Below, piece after piece: positions 1 to 8,237 of a stretch of 14,059 nucleotides of DNA. Every line of letters starts with the position of its first letter. Position 1 is the stretch's first letter. A program made the position numbers and the translations under genes. Source of the stretch: Alloprevotella sp. (lineage in GTDB: Bacteria; Bacteroidota; Bacteroidia; Bacteroidales; Bacteroidaceae); assembly GCA_015259235.1 (NCBI GenBank), contig JABZGM010000041.1:1-14059 (forward strand), written 5' to 3'. The notes beneath the pieces are model-generated. The model was not told where the DNA came from, did not search any database, and saw nothing but the letters and a program-made list of their open reading frames with translations.

Positions 1-22
1 ACAACTATTCCTAGTACGGGCA

Positions 23-54
23 GTTGCTCATCTCAAAGAAAATTCGTAACTTAG
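23..54 (+). promoter_or_regulatory. Candidate Bacteroidetes-type promoter of the lipoprotein-helicase pair
   Basis: GTTG at 23-26 (3 of 4 matches to -33 TTTG) is followed after exactly 20 bases by TAACTTAG at 47-54 (one mismatch to the -7 TAnnTTTG). The distance from the -7 box to the ATG at 75 is 20 bases, almost the same as at the lon promoter downstream. The motif and the 19-21 base spacing are established for the Bacteroidetes primary sigma factor; its use here is inferred. Confidence 0.45.
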
Positions 55-74
55 CACATCGAAATTGCCTAATT

Positions 75-506
75 ATGCTCCATTTTTTCCGACATACATT
101 TCTTCTTTGTGCGTTGATTTTCACCGCATGCCAAACATCTGGCTCTCAACAATCTCAAGCGCGTCAAAAAGATGAAGCAAATGCCCTGATTCTGTTGACC
201 AACGCGAGAACCGCGCTACAACAAAAACGCTATGACGACGCCAGAAAGCACTTGCGCTCTCTGAGAAAAAATTGTCCCCTTGCGCTCAATGGTAGAGAAA
301 CAGGGATTCTGCTAATGGATAGCATTGAAATAGCCTTTACAGCAGACCGCCTCCGCATCGCAGATAGCCTAGTGCAAGACGAAATACAGCGCAAAGGTAA
401 AGCGAATGCGCAGACACAAGCGCATTTTGATGAACTGTGTCAGCAGGCAAAGTTCTATCACCGAAAACTCCAACACGACATCGATCAACGAAAAAGCCAT
501 GACTGA
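75..506 (+). CDS. Small hypothetical lipoprotein with TPR-like helices
   Basis: This 143-residue protein has no recognised function. The first ATG, at 75, gives a short hydrophobic N-terminal stretch ending in a lipobox-like LIFTAC, so it is probably a lipoprotein anchored at C20; F at -3 is off consensus but Bacteroidetes lipoboxes are relaxed. An in-frame TTG at 24 would put 17 polar residues before the signal and is less likely. The mature part is charged and helical. The stretch ALQQKRYDDARKHLRSLRK resembles one tetratricopeptide-type helix pair, followed by Gln/Lys-rich helices. The stop lies 5 bases inside the helicase gene (ATGACTGA, 499-506), which suggests translational coupling. A link in function to DNA repair is not evident; the arrangement may simply be genomic economy. 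The gene itself is likely real because of the signal sequence and the overlap. Confidence 0.75.
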   Translation: MLHFFRHTFLLCALIFTACQTSGSQQSQARQKDEANALILLTNARTALQQKRYDDARKHLRSLRKNCPLALNGRETGILLMDSIEIAFTADRLRIADSLVQDEIQRKGKANAQTQAHFDELCQQAKFYHRKLQHDIDQRKSHD

Positions 507-2967
507 TCCTTATTCTTCCCCAGAAATTCCAGCCCCTCGCCCTGATAGCTTCTGGCAATCTGAACTTAACGAGAGTCAATGGTCGGCAGTCCGCGAATGC
601 GAACGTCCTTTATTGGTCATTGCGGGAGCAGGTTCAGGCAAAACACGTGTGCTCACCTACAAAATAGCCTATCTTCTCGAACGCGGCTACGCACCATGGG
701 AAGTATTGGCTTTGACCTTCACCAACAAAGCTGCCAAAGAGATGAATGAACGCATCAGCAACATTGTTGGACCCGGACGAGCACGGGGGCTTTGGAGTGG
801 AACTTTCCACAGCATTTTCGCGCGCATATTGAGAGCTGAAAGCCAAAGCATCGGTTTTGACAGCAACTTCACCATCTACGACTCTGCCGACTCTCGTTCC
901 CTTCTTAAGTCGATTATCAAAGAGCTCAAGTTAGATGATAAGACCTACAAGCCATCAAAGGTGCAAGGACGCATCTCTGATGCAAAAAACAGGTTGATGT
1001 TGCCCCAAGAATACGCGGCAGACCCTCACTTCACCAGTCGAGATGCCCGCGACAACATGCCCGATTTACATCGCGTCTACACGGAGTATTTTCGCCGTTG
1101 TCGCACAGCAAGAGCCATGGATTTTGATGATTTGTTGCTCTACACCTTCCTTCTCTTTGACAAAGTGGAAGAGGTGCGTAAGCGATATGCGCAGCGTTTT
1201 CGTTACATTTTGGTCGATGAGTATCAAGACACCAACTATGCTCAGCACGCTATCGTGAGTTTGCTCACGAAAGACAACCACAACATCTGCGTTGTTGGTG
1301 ATGATGCACAAAGCATCTACTCTTTTCGTGGGGCAAACATCGATAATATCTTGCAATTCCACCGCCAATACCCCGAAGCAGTGACGGTGAAATTGGAACG
1401 CAACTATCGTTCGACCCAAAATATCGTTGATGCAGCCAACAGCATCATTCGCCATAACAAAGAACAAATCGAGAAAACAGTTTTCAGCGAAAACGAAAAA
1501 GGCGAAAAGATTCTGTTGATGCCTTCCGCCTCTGACAAGGAAGAAGCAGCAAAAGTGGTAGGACACATTTCCCGCCTTCGTCGCAGCGAAGATCTGCCAC
1601 TCAACGAAATGGCGATTCTCTATCGCACCAATGCTCAGAGCCGTTCTTTTGAAGATGCTTTGCGTGAACGCAACATCCCCTATCGCATCTATGGTGGTTT
1701 ATCTTTCTATCAACGTAAAGAGATCAAAGACATCATTGCTTATTTCCGTTTAGTTACCAACTTAAACGATGAAGAGGCATTTAAGCGCATTGTCAACTAT
1801 CCAGCGCGCGGTATTGGAAACACCACGCTGCAAAAGATTTTCACGGCATCGCGCGAACAAAATGTCAGTCTTTGGGCGGTGGCAGAACAACCTTCTCTCT
1901 ATGGTGTCGCGCTCAACAAAGGCGTGCTCAGTAAACTCGAAGGATTTTGCAACATGATTCTCGATTTTCGCTCACGCGTGACGAACATCGGTGCCTTTGA
2001 TTTTGCGACAACCCTCATAGACTACTCTGGCATTAAAGCCGATCTACAAAAAGAAGATGGACCAGAAGGTCAAAGCAAACGTGAGAACGTGGAAGAACTC
2101 TTAGGTGCCATTCGCTCGTTTGAGCGTGACACATTGGAAGAAACAGGTCAACCCACAGTCTTCTTAGGAGAATTTCTGCAACAAAGTGCATTGCAAACCG
2201 ATGCAGATCAGCAAGACGACAACACTCCCAAGGTAACACTGATGACCATTCACTCTGCTAAAGGTCTAGAATTTGGAGCAGTTTTCGTGACCGGACTTGA
2301 AGAAGGCTTGTTCCCTGGTTCGCAAGCAAGATTCTTCCCAAGAGAAATGGAAGAAGAACGACGACTTTTCTATGTCGCTGTGACACGTGCTAAGCGATTT
2401 TGCTTTTTGTCTTACGCTCAAAGCCGATTCCGCTATGGACAATTTGAACTTTCAGACCCTAGTCCGTTTATTGCAGAAATCAGTCAACGCTTTGTCCAAG
2501 AAGAAACACTCAGTTTTGGCAGTGAAGATCACATTCCCAATACTCTCCGAGACGCTCTTTTTGGCAACGAATGGGACGCACCAACAAGGACTCCAGACTT
2601 TTCAGCAAAGAATTCTACCAGTCGCGCTTATCCCAAACCAACAATTAGAAAAGACAATTCTATTTCGTCTAAAAATGGCTCTAGCACATCCACCTCACTC
2701 GGATTTTCTAGTAGCTCCGCTCCCTCAACTCAGTCCTCTGCTCTCAAATCGATGAAAGCAGCACAGTCAAAATCAGCCTCAGCAGCAACAAATGCTGCAA
2801 TAAGTGCACTAGCAGAAGGGAGTCACATCGAGCACGATCGTTTCGGCAAAGGTACAATCCTAGCCATCGAAGGCACAGGCGAGAACACCAAAGCCGAGGT
2901 GGAGTTTCAAGCCGTCGGACGAAAAAAACTATTACTCAAGTTTGCTCGTTTCAAAGTGCTAGATTAG
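499..2967 (+). CDS. uvrD: PcrA/UvrD-type superfamily 1A DNA helicase
   Basis: This is a 3'-5' ATP-dependent DNA helicase of the UvrD/PcrA/Rep family, which acts in nucleotide excision and mismatch repair and in clearing proteins from DNA. From the ATG at 499 it has 822 residues. The motifs are in the expected order: Q motif LNESQWSAV (23-31), Walker A GAGSGKT (43-49), Ia TFTNKAA, II DEYQDTN (240-246), III GDDAQSIYSFRGA, IV ERNYRST, V TIHSAKGLEF (from about 583) and VI RRLFYVAVTRAK. After about residue 700 comes a Ser/Ala/Lys-rich linker of low complexity. The last 50 residues (HDRFGKGTILAIEG to the end) look like the Tudor-like domain that in PcrA and UvrD contacts RNA polymerase. The frame is open upstream to 406, but 499 fits the family N-terminus and the 8-base overlap with the lipoprotein stop. 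Whether PcrA or UvrD is the better name cannot be settled by eye. Confidence 0.96.
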   Translation: MTDPYSSPEIPAPRPDSFWQSELNESQWSAVRECERPLLVIAGAGSGKTRVLTYKIAYLLERGYAPWEVLALTFTNKAAKEMNERISNIVGPGRARGLWSGTFHSIFARILRAESQSIGFDSNFTIYDSADSRSLLKSIIKELKLDDKTYKPSKVQGRISDAKNRLMLPQEYAADPHFTSRDARDNMPDLHRVYTEYFRRCRTARAMDFDDLLLYTFLLFDKVEEVRKRYAQRFRYILVDEYQDTNYAQHAIVSLLTKDNHNICVVGDDAQSIYSFRGANIDNILQFHRQYPEAVTVKLERNYRSTQNIVDAANSIIRHNKEQIEKTVFSENEKGEKILLMPSASDKEEAAKVVGHISRLRRSEDLPLNEMAILYRTNAQSRSFEDALRERNIPYRIYGGLSFYQRKEIKDIIAYFRLVTNLNDEEAFKRIVNYPARGIGNTTLQKIFTASREQNVSLWAVAEQPSLYGVALNKGVLSKLEGFCNMILDFRSRVTNIGAFDFATTLIDYSGIKADLQKEDGPEGQSKRENVEELLGAIRSFERDTLEETGQPTVFLGEFLQQSALQTDADQQDDNTPKVTLMTIHSAKGLEFGAVFVTGLEEGLFPGSQARFFPREMEEERRLFYVAVTRAKRFCFLSYAQSRFRYGQFELSDPSPFIAEISQRFVQEETLSFGSEDHIPNTLRDALFGNEWDAPTRTPDFSAKNSTSRAYPKPTIRKDNSISSKNGSSTSTSLGFSSSSAPSTQSSALKSMKAAQSKSASAATNAAISALAEGSHIEHDRFGKGTILAIEGTGENTKAEVEFQAVGRKKLLLKFARFKVLD

Positions 2968-2969
2968 CC

Positions 2970-3001
2970 TTTGGTCATACCAATGAGAATGAGTAATTTT
3001 G
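2970..3001 (+). promoter_or_regulatory. Bacteroidetes promoter of lon
   Basis: TTTG at 2970-2973, 20 intervening bases, then TAATTTTG at 2994-3001: a complete match to the Bacteroidetes -33 TTTG / -7 TAnnTTTG consensus with the preferred spacing. It sits just after the helicase stop codon (2965-2967) and 21 bases before the lon ATG, so the 5' leader would be only about 15 bases. It probably drives the operon from lon to rsmG. No operator repeat is visible next to it. Confidence 0.85.
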
Positions 3002-3022
3002 CAACAACATTGAATACCCTAC

Positions 3023-5506
3023 ATGAGTAAAGACAATACACTTCAAGGTTCTTTCTCCGTGATTGCCGACTTTGAAGGAAACATCAACGACCTCCTCAAC
3101 GTACAAGTGGATGGAACTCTCCCTGTTCTCCCACTTCGTAACATGGTTCTCTTTCCTGGCGTAGTAGCTTCTGTGGCAGTTGGCCGCGAAAGCTCTCTCG
3201 AACTGATTCGATATGCCGAGCAACGCGGAGGGGACGCCTATATTGCGGTATCCTGTCAAGTGGACGCAGCTATCGAAGTTCCCACGATGGGAGATATCTA
3301 CCCTACGGGTACTTTGGCAAAAGTACTACGCGTGGTAGAAATTCCCAATCACCACCCCACAGCTATCCTCCAATCTTTCGGACGCATAAGCCTTTCTCCA
3401 GAACCTACACGCATCAATCCGTTCCTCCGCACCCACGTTAGCACACTCCCAGAGGAGTTGTCCGAAGAAAACGATGCGGAATTCAAGGCTCTATTTGAGA
3501 CTTTTCGTGAAGCAACGCTGCAATATATCAAACTTAATGAGAATTTGGGTATGGAAGCCTTTATGGCTGTACAAAACATCTCCAACCCCATCTTCTTCAT
3601 CAACTTTGTCGCAACCAATCTTCCTTTTGACACAGAAGAAAAGGCTTTATTGCTTGAAGATGGCAACATGATGAGCCGTACCTTCTCCTTATTGCGCATT
3701 TTGCAACGCGAACTTCAGTTTGTAAAACTCAAACAAAAGATTAGCGAACGCACACGCGAAGAACTGGATCAACAACAAAAGGAGTATTATCTCCAACATC
3801 AGATCAAGAACTTCCAAAAAGAATTAGGCAACTCTGAAGGAAATGACGCCCAAGAATTAAAAGAGCGCGCTAAATCGCTGAGTTTGCCCGAGAATGTGCA
3901 AAAGATATTCGAGAAAGAAGTGACCAAGCTGGAGCGCATGAACACTTCAGTGCCCGACTATAGCGTGGTTTACAACTATCTTGACACAATTTTGTCACTT
4001 CCTTGGGGAAAATGGACTACCGACAACTTAGATTTGCGACGCGCACAGCGAGTACTTGACCGCGATCACTATGGAATGGAGAAGGTGAAAGAGAGAATCC
4101 TCGAACACTTGGCAGTGATGAAAGTCAGCAAACAGCATCCCACCACGATTCTCTGTCTTTATGGCCCTCCTGGTGTAGGTAAAACTTCGCTTTGCCGCAG
4201 CATCGCCGAAAGCCTCGGCCGCAAATATCAGCGCATCTCTCTCGGTGGCGTGCATGACGAAAGTGAAATTCGTGGACACCGCCGCACCTATATTGCTGCG
4301 ATGGGTGGACGCATCATGAAGACTATCATTAAGGCGGAAAGCAACAATCCGTTGTTGGTTCTTGACGAGATCGACAAAGTGGGGGGACGTACGCATCATG
4401 GCGACCCACAAGCTGCCTTATTAGAGCTACTGGATCCCGAACAAAACAATACGTTCCACGACAATTTCCTCGATTTCGACTACGATTTGAGCCAGGTCTT
4501 CTTTATTGCCACAGCGAATAGTTTGAGCAACATCCCAGATCCTCTGCGTGACCGCATGGAACTCATCAATGTGGAAGGCTACCTCACCGAAGAGAAGAAA
4601 GAAATTGCCAAGAAACATCTTTTGCCTCAAGCACTTGAGAGTCTTCAGTTGCCATTTTCATTAAAGGTGTCTCCAGCTGCGACCGAATTTCTCATCGAAA
4701 AATATACTCGCGAAAGTGGAGTGCGACAATTAGAAAAACAAATCGCTAAGTTGGTACGCAAGATTGTGCTCAACTATCAGATTTCCGATGAGGACCAACA
4801 AAAGGCGATGGCAAACAAGACGTTAAAGCCAGCGGATGTGCAAGAGATTATGGGAACTTCTCCCTATAATCGCGACGCTTATCAAGGTAATGATTTTGCC
4901 GGTGTGGTGAATGGTCTAGCTTGGACTGCCGTAGGGGGAGAAATGCTCTTCATAGAAAGTAATATCAGCCGCGCAAAGAGTGGGCGTTTGAGCATCACAG
5001 GTAACCTCGGAAATGTGATGAAAGAAAGTGCACTATTGGCTTTTCAATATGTGAAGTCACACTTGGACGAGCTCGGAGTGGACCATCGCATCTTTGAGCA
5101 TTGGAAACTTCACCTCCATTTCCCCGAGGGTGCAGTGCCCAAAGATGGACCTTCTGCCGGTATCACCATTGCTACTTCGATGGCATCTACACTCACACAG
5201 CGCAAAGTACGCCCTCGTCTAGCTATGACGGGCGAAATTACGCTCCGTGGCAGAGTACTTCCTGTCGGGGGAATCAAAGAAAAGATTCTGGCAGCCAAAC
5301 GCGCTGGCATCACAGACATCATTCTCTCTAAAGACAATGAGAAGAACATACTCGACATTCCCGAACGCTATGTCAAAGGAGTCACATTTCACTTCGTTTC
5401 CACGGTGAGCGAAGTTTGGAAAATTGCGCTTCTCGATGAAAAAGTGTCCAATGCCATAGACCTTACTATCCCACACTCCAAGAATAAGAATACAGATAAT
5501 GAGTAA
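3023..5506 (+). CDS. lon: ATP-dependent protease Lon
   Basis: Lon is a cytoplasmic homohexameric AAA+ serine protease that degrades misfolded and selected regulatory proteins. The 827 residues cover the whole family architecture. The N-terminal substrate-binding domain begins at LPVLPLRNMVLFPG (33-46) and leads into a charged helical region (about 225-310). The AAA+ module has Walker A GPPGVGKT (381-388) and Walker B LLVLDEID (444-451). The C-terminal protease domain has the catalytic serine in PKDGPSAG (S711) and the catalytic lysine in GGIKEK (K754), 43 residues apart as in E. coli Lon. The length is usual for the family. The C-terminal tail is short and polar. Its own promoter lies at 2970-3001, and its stop overlaps tgt by 8 bases (ATGAGTAA). 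Nothing suggests damage or transfer. Confidence 0.98.
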   Translation: MSKDNTLQGSFSVIADFEGNINDLLNVQVDGTLPVLPLRNMVLFPGVVASVAVGRESSLELIRYAEQRGGDAYIAVSCQVDAAIEVPTMGDIYPTGTLAKVLRVVEIPNHHPTAILQSFGRISLSPEPTRINPFLRTHVSTLPEELSEENDAEFKALFETFREATLQYIKLNENLGMEAFMAVQNISNPIFFINFVATNLPFDTEEKALLLEDGNMMSRTFSLLRILQRELQFVKLKQKISERTREELDQQQKEYYLQHQIKNFQKELGNSEGNDAQELKERAKSLSLPENVQKIFEKEVTKLERMNTSVPDYSVVYNYLDTILSLPWGKWTTDNLDLRRAQRVLDRDHYGMEKVKERILEHLAVMKVSKQHPTTILCLYGPPGVGKTSLCRSIAESLGRKYQRISLGGVHDESEIRGHRRTYIAAMGGRIMKTIIKAESNNPLLVLDEIDKVGGRTHHGDPQAALLELLDPEQNNTFHDNFLDFDYDLSQVFFIATANSLSNIPDPLRDRMELINVEGYLTEEKKEIAKKHLLPQALESLQLPFSLKVSPAATEFLIEKYTRESGVRQLEKQIAKLVRKIVLNYQISDEDQQKAMANKTLKPADVQEIMGTSPYNRDAYQGNDFAGVVNGLAWTAVGGEMLFIESNISRAKSGRLSITGNLGNVMKESALLAFQYVKSHLDELGVDHRIFEHWKLHLHFPEGAVPKDGPSAGITIATSMASTLTQRKVRPRLAMTGEITLRGRVLPVGGIKEKILAAKRAGITDIILSKDNEKNILDIPERYVKGVTFHFVSTVSEVWKIALLDEKVSNAIDLTIPHSKNKNTDNE

Positions 5507-6677
5507 TACCACCCCAAGCCTTCGACAAACGTGGCGTAAAGGCGAGCCTCTATTCCAATTGCAGCATACCGATGCTGGAAGTGCTGCGCGTGCTGGTCGC
5601 ATCACCACAGATCACGGCACAATCGAAACTCCTATCTTCATGCCCGTTGGTACCCTTGGCACGGTGAAAGGTTTGCACACTCATGAGATTCTCGATGAGG
5701 TGAAAGCCCAAATCATCCTCGGAAACACGTATCATCTCTATCTCCGTCCAGGACTTGATGTGCTGGAAGCTGCGGGAGGACTGCACAAGTTCAATGGTTT
5801 TCATAAACCAATGCTCACCGATAGTGGTGGCTTTCAAGTTTTTTCTCTCACGGGTATCCGCAAATTGAGTGAGAATGGTTGCGAGTTTCGTAGTCATGTT
5901 GACGGCTCTAAACACCTCTTCACCCCAGAAAGTGTGATGGACATAGAAAGGACCATTGGCGCGGACATCATGATGGCTTTCGACGAATGCCCTCCCGGCA
6001 CTGCGGATTTCGGATACGCACGCCAAAGTCTCGATCTCACGCATCGTTGGCTCGATCGTTGCATCAAACGCTTCTCAGAAACAGAGGATAAATATGGTCA
6101 TCACCAGGCACTTTTCCCCATCGTTCAAGGTTGTGTTTACCCAGAATTGCGCCGCGAAAGTGCACAGTTTATGGCAGAACGTGACGCAGAAGGTTATGCC
6201 ATCGGGGGACTTGCTGTAGGCGAACCAGCAGAGAAGATGTATGAAATGATTGAGGTTGTCAATGAGATTCTCCCAACAGACCGCCCACGCTATCTCATGG
6301 GAGTCGGCACTCCGATGAACATCCTCGAAGGTATCGAACGAGGCGTAGACATGTTTGACTGTGTGATGCCAACGCGCAACGGACGTAATGGTCAAATCTT
6401 CACATGGAATGGTATCATTAACTTCAGAAACGCCAAATGGGCAAAGGACTTCTCTCCCGTAGACCCCATGGGTACCGCTCATTGTGACCATGCCTACACG
6501 AAGGCTTACTTACATCACCTCTTTAAGTGCAAAGAACTCTTGGCACTTCAAATAGCTTCGATTCACAATCTCGCATTCTACCTCGAATTGGTACGAGTAG
6601 CGCGCGAGCATATCTTAGCAAACGACTTTGCAGAATGGAAGAGAAACGTCCTTCCTCAGTTGGCTCACCGACTTTAA
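5499..6677 (+). CDS. tgt: tRNA-guanine(34) transglycosylase (queuosine biosynthesis)
   Basis: Tgt exchanges guanine 34 for preQ1 in the anticodon of GUN-decoding tRNAs (Asp, Asn, His, Tyr), the committing step of queuosine synthesis. The 392-residue protein carries FMPVGTLGTVKG near residue 47, LTDSGGFQVFS with the catalytic Asp D108, the substrate loop GGLAVGEP (236-243), and GVDMFDCVMPTRNGR with the nucleophile Asp D287. Where the family normally has CxCxxC and a His binding zinc, this protein reads DPMGTAHCDHAYTKAYLHH: the three cysteine positions align with G325, A327 and D330, while the His is kept. I believe Tgt proteins in other Bacteroidetes also differ here, but cannot check. An N-terminal extension of about 15 residues is likely real because no other ATG lies before residue 48. 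The start overlaps the lon stop. Confidence 0.97.
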   Translation: MSNTTPSLRQTWRKGEPLFQLQHTDAGSAARAGRITTDHGTIETPIFMPVGTLGTVKGLHTHEILDEVKAQIILGNTYHLYLRPGLDVLEAAGGLHKFNGFHKPMLTDSGGFQVFSLTGIRKLSENGCEFRSHVDGSKHLFTPESVMDIERTIGADIMMAFDECPPGTADFGYARQSLDLTHRWLDRCIKRFSETEDKYGHHQALFPIVQGCVYPELRRESAQFMAERDAEGYAIGGLAVGEPAEKMYEMIEVVNEILPTDRPRYLMGVGTPMNILEGIERGVDMFDCVMPTRNGRNGQIFTWNGIINFRNAKWAKDFSPVDPMGTAHCDHAYTKAYLHHLFKCKELLALQIASIHNLAFYLELVRVAREHILANDFAEWKRNVLPQLAHRL

Positions 6678-6692
6678 TCTCCACATCATCTC

Positions 6693-8192
6693 ATGGATTT
6701 CAAAGATAACGATGCGGAATTGCCCGAGAACCCAACTCAGCCTTCTGAAGAAGGAGAAGAGATGACAGACCTCTCAACTAAAAACTCCAACTTTCCAGAA
6801 GAGTTAATCAACTCGGGAACAATAAATTCCAATTTTTCTTTTGAAGCAACTCAAGAAGTGCTAGATACTCTCATAGAGGAGGGTGATATTAGTACAACAG
6901 TCGAGGCGGCATCATCGACGGAAGAGACAGAAATGTCCCTTTCGCCAGTGGTGTCGCGCGCTGCATCTAAAAAGAAGTGGCTCAAATGGCTGCGATGGTG
7001 CGTATTTTCACCTTGGTACCTCCTAAAAGGACTATGGTGGCTCATACGCTCCTTCTTCCGTGGCGTAGGTTGGTGCTTCCGCGGTATGTTGCGCTTAATT
7101 GGTTTTCAGAGAATTGACAGATATATCCTCAACAAATATCTCAGCACTTATTTTTTTCTATTGATACTCATCATCACGATTGCCATTATCTTTGACTTTA
7201 ACGAGAATATCGACAAGATAACCAATGGTGGTGCCAAATGGACTGAGATTATTTTCGACTACTACGCGAACTTTGCTCCCTATTTCGCAAATATGTTCTC
7301 GCCGTTGTTCGTCTTCATTGCTGTCATATTCTTCACAACCAACCTAGCGAACCACTCAGAAATCATAGCGATGAAGTCTACGGGTATGAGCTTCCGTCGT
7401 CTACTCCGCCCCTATATGTTTGGCGCTACGTTTATTGCGGTCATCACCTTCGCATTGGGGGCTTACGTCATTCCCAAAGGTAATGTGGCTCGCGTGAACT
7501 TTTCCAACAAATATATCAAGAAACAGTTGGTGATTGACGAAGCAGACAACATACAGATGCAAGTAGACACTGGTGTTGTAGCTTATATCTCCCATTTTGA
7601 CAATAGACTTAAGTCGGGGTCAGGCTTCTCATTAGACAAATTCTCCGAGAAAAAACTAGTTTCGCGCCTCACCGCTCAGACGATTCAGTATGATACGCTG
7701 GCAGATCACAAATATTCGTGGACGCTTCATGGATATATGATTCGCACGCTCACTGGTACGCGAGAGAAAATCAAATCTGGCGAAAAGCTCGATACGACTA
7801 TCGTAATGGAACCCAAGGACTTTTTCTTCATCCGTGGACAACAAGAAACGATGACAGTGCCAGAACTTGACGCATTTATCGCACGTCAGCGTTTGCGAGG
7901 CGCAGCTGGACTGAGCACCTTTGAAGTAGAATACCACAAACGCTTTGCCTCTCCATTTGCAGCTTTTATTCTTACGCTGATTGGTGCCTCTATATCGGTG
8001 CAAAAGCGCAAAGGCGGCATGGGCACGAGCATTGGTCTTGGACTTGCTCTTACCTTTACTTACATTCTCCTTCAGACAATTTCATCATCTTTTGCCACCA
8101 ATGCAGGCATGGTAGCTTGGTTAGCCGTATGGTTGCCCAATATTCTCTATACTGCCATCGCATTTTGGTTCTACAAACGAACGCCACAATAA
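6693..8192 (+). CDS. LptF/LptG (YjgP/YjgQ) family permease with long N-terminal extension
   Basis: This is an inner-membrane component of the Lpt ABC transporter that moves lipopolysaccharide to the outer membrane; LptF and LptG cannot be told apart by eye. The conserved core starts at IDRYILNKYLSTYFF (about 141-155). Six membrane segments are visible at roughly 151-168, 200-217, 240-261, 416-437, 445-466 and 472-493. A periplasmic beta-rich domain separates the third and fourth. The signatures HSEIIAMKSTGMSFRRLLRP and EYHKRFASPFAAFILTLIGAS are typical. The odd part is residues 1-138: an acidic Ser/Thr/Glu-rich region (1-90), then a Lys/Trp/Arg/Phe-rich segment (94-135). An internal ATG at 7086 would give a 368-residue protein of normal family length. 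The extended frame is uninterrupted and starts only 15 bases after tgt, so I keep 6693 as the start. The stop codon lies in a hairpin (8190-8208). Confidence 0.93.
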   Translation: MDFKDNDAELPENPTQPSEEGEEMTDLSTKNSNFPEELINSGTINSNFSFEATQEVLDTLIEEGDISTTVEAASSTEETEMSLSPVVSRAASKKKWLKWLRWCVFSPWYLLKGLWWLIRSFFRGVGWCFRGMLRLIGFQRIDRYILNKYLSTYFFLLILIITIAIIFDFNENIDKITNGGAKWTEIIFDYYANFAPYFANMFSPLFVFIAVIFFTTNLANHSEIIAMKSTGMSFRRLLRPYMFGATFIAVITFALGAYVIPKGNVARVNFSNKYIKKQLVIDEADNIQMQVDTGVVAYISHFDNRLKSGSGFSLDKFSEKKLVSRLTAQTIQYDTLADHKYSWTLHGYMIRTLTGTREKIKSGEKLDTTIVMEPKDFFFIRGQQETMTVPELDAFIARQRLRGAAGLSTFEVEYHKRFASPFAAFILTLIGASISVQKRKGGMGTSIGLGLALTFTYILLQTISSSFATNAGMVAWLAVWLPNILYTAIAFWFYKRTPQ

Positions 8193-8208
8193 CGCAATCG
8201 CTGCGTTA
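8190..8208 (+). repeat. Inverted repeat at the permease stop codon
   Basis: TAACGCA (8190-8196) and TGCGTTA (8202-8208) are perfect complements around a 5-base loop, and the left arm includes the TAA stop. No T-tract follows, so it is not a typical intrinsic terminator. It could be an mRNA-stabilising or processing hairpin between the permease and DEAD-box helicase cistrons. Its function is not known. Confidence 0.5.
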
Positions 8209-8237
8209 CATTCATCGAATCCTCCTATTACATTATA

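Noticed and set aside
24..74. TTG start for the lipoprotein
   Set aside because: It would bury the signal sequence behind 17 polar residues, and the candidate promoter boxes would fall inside the gene; the ATG at 75 gives a proper lipoprotein signal.
406..498. Upstream start for the helicase
   Set aside because: The extra 31 residues overlap the lipoprotein gene and do not resemble the family N-terminus; 499 fits better.
1066..1566. 166-residue - strand frame opposite the helicase gene
   Set aside because: Antisense shadow of conserved helicase motifs II-IV; no family resemblance.
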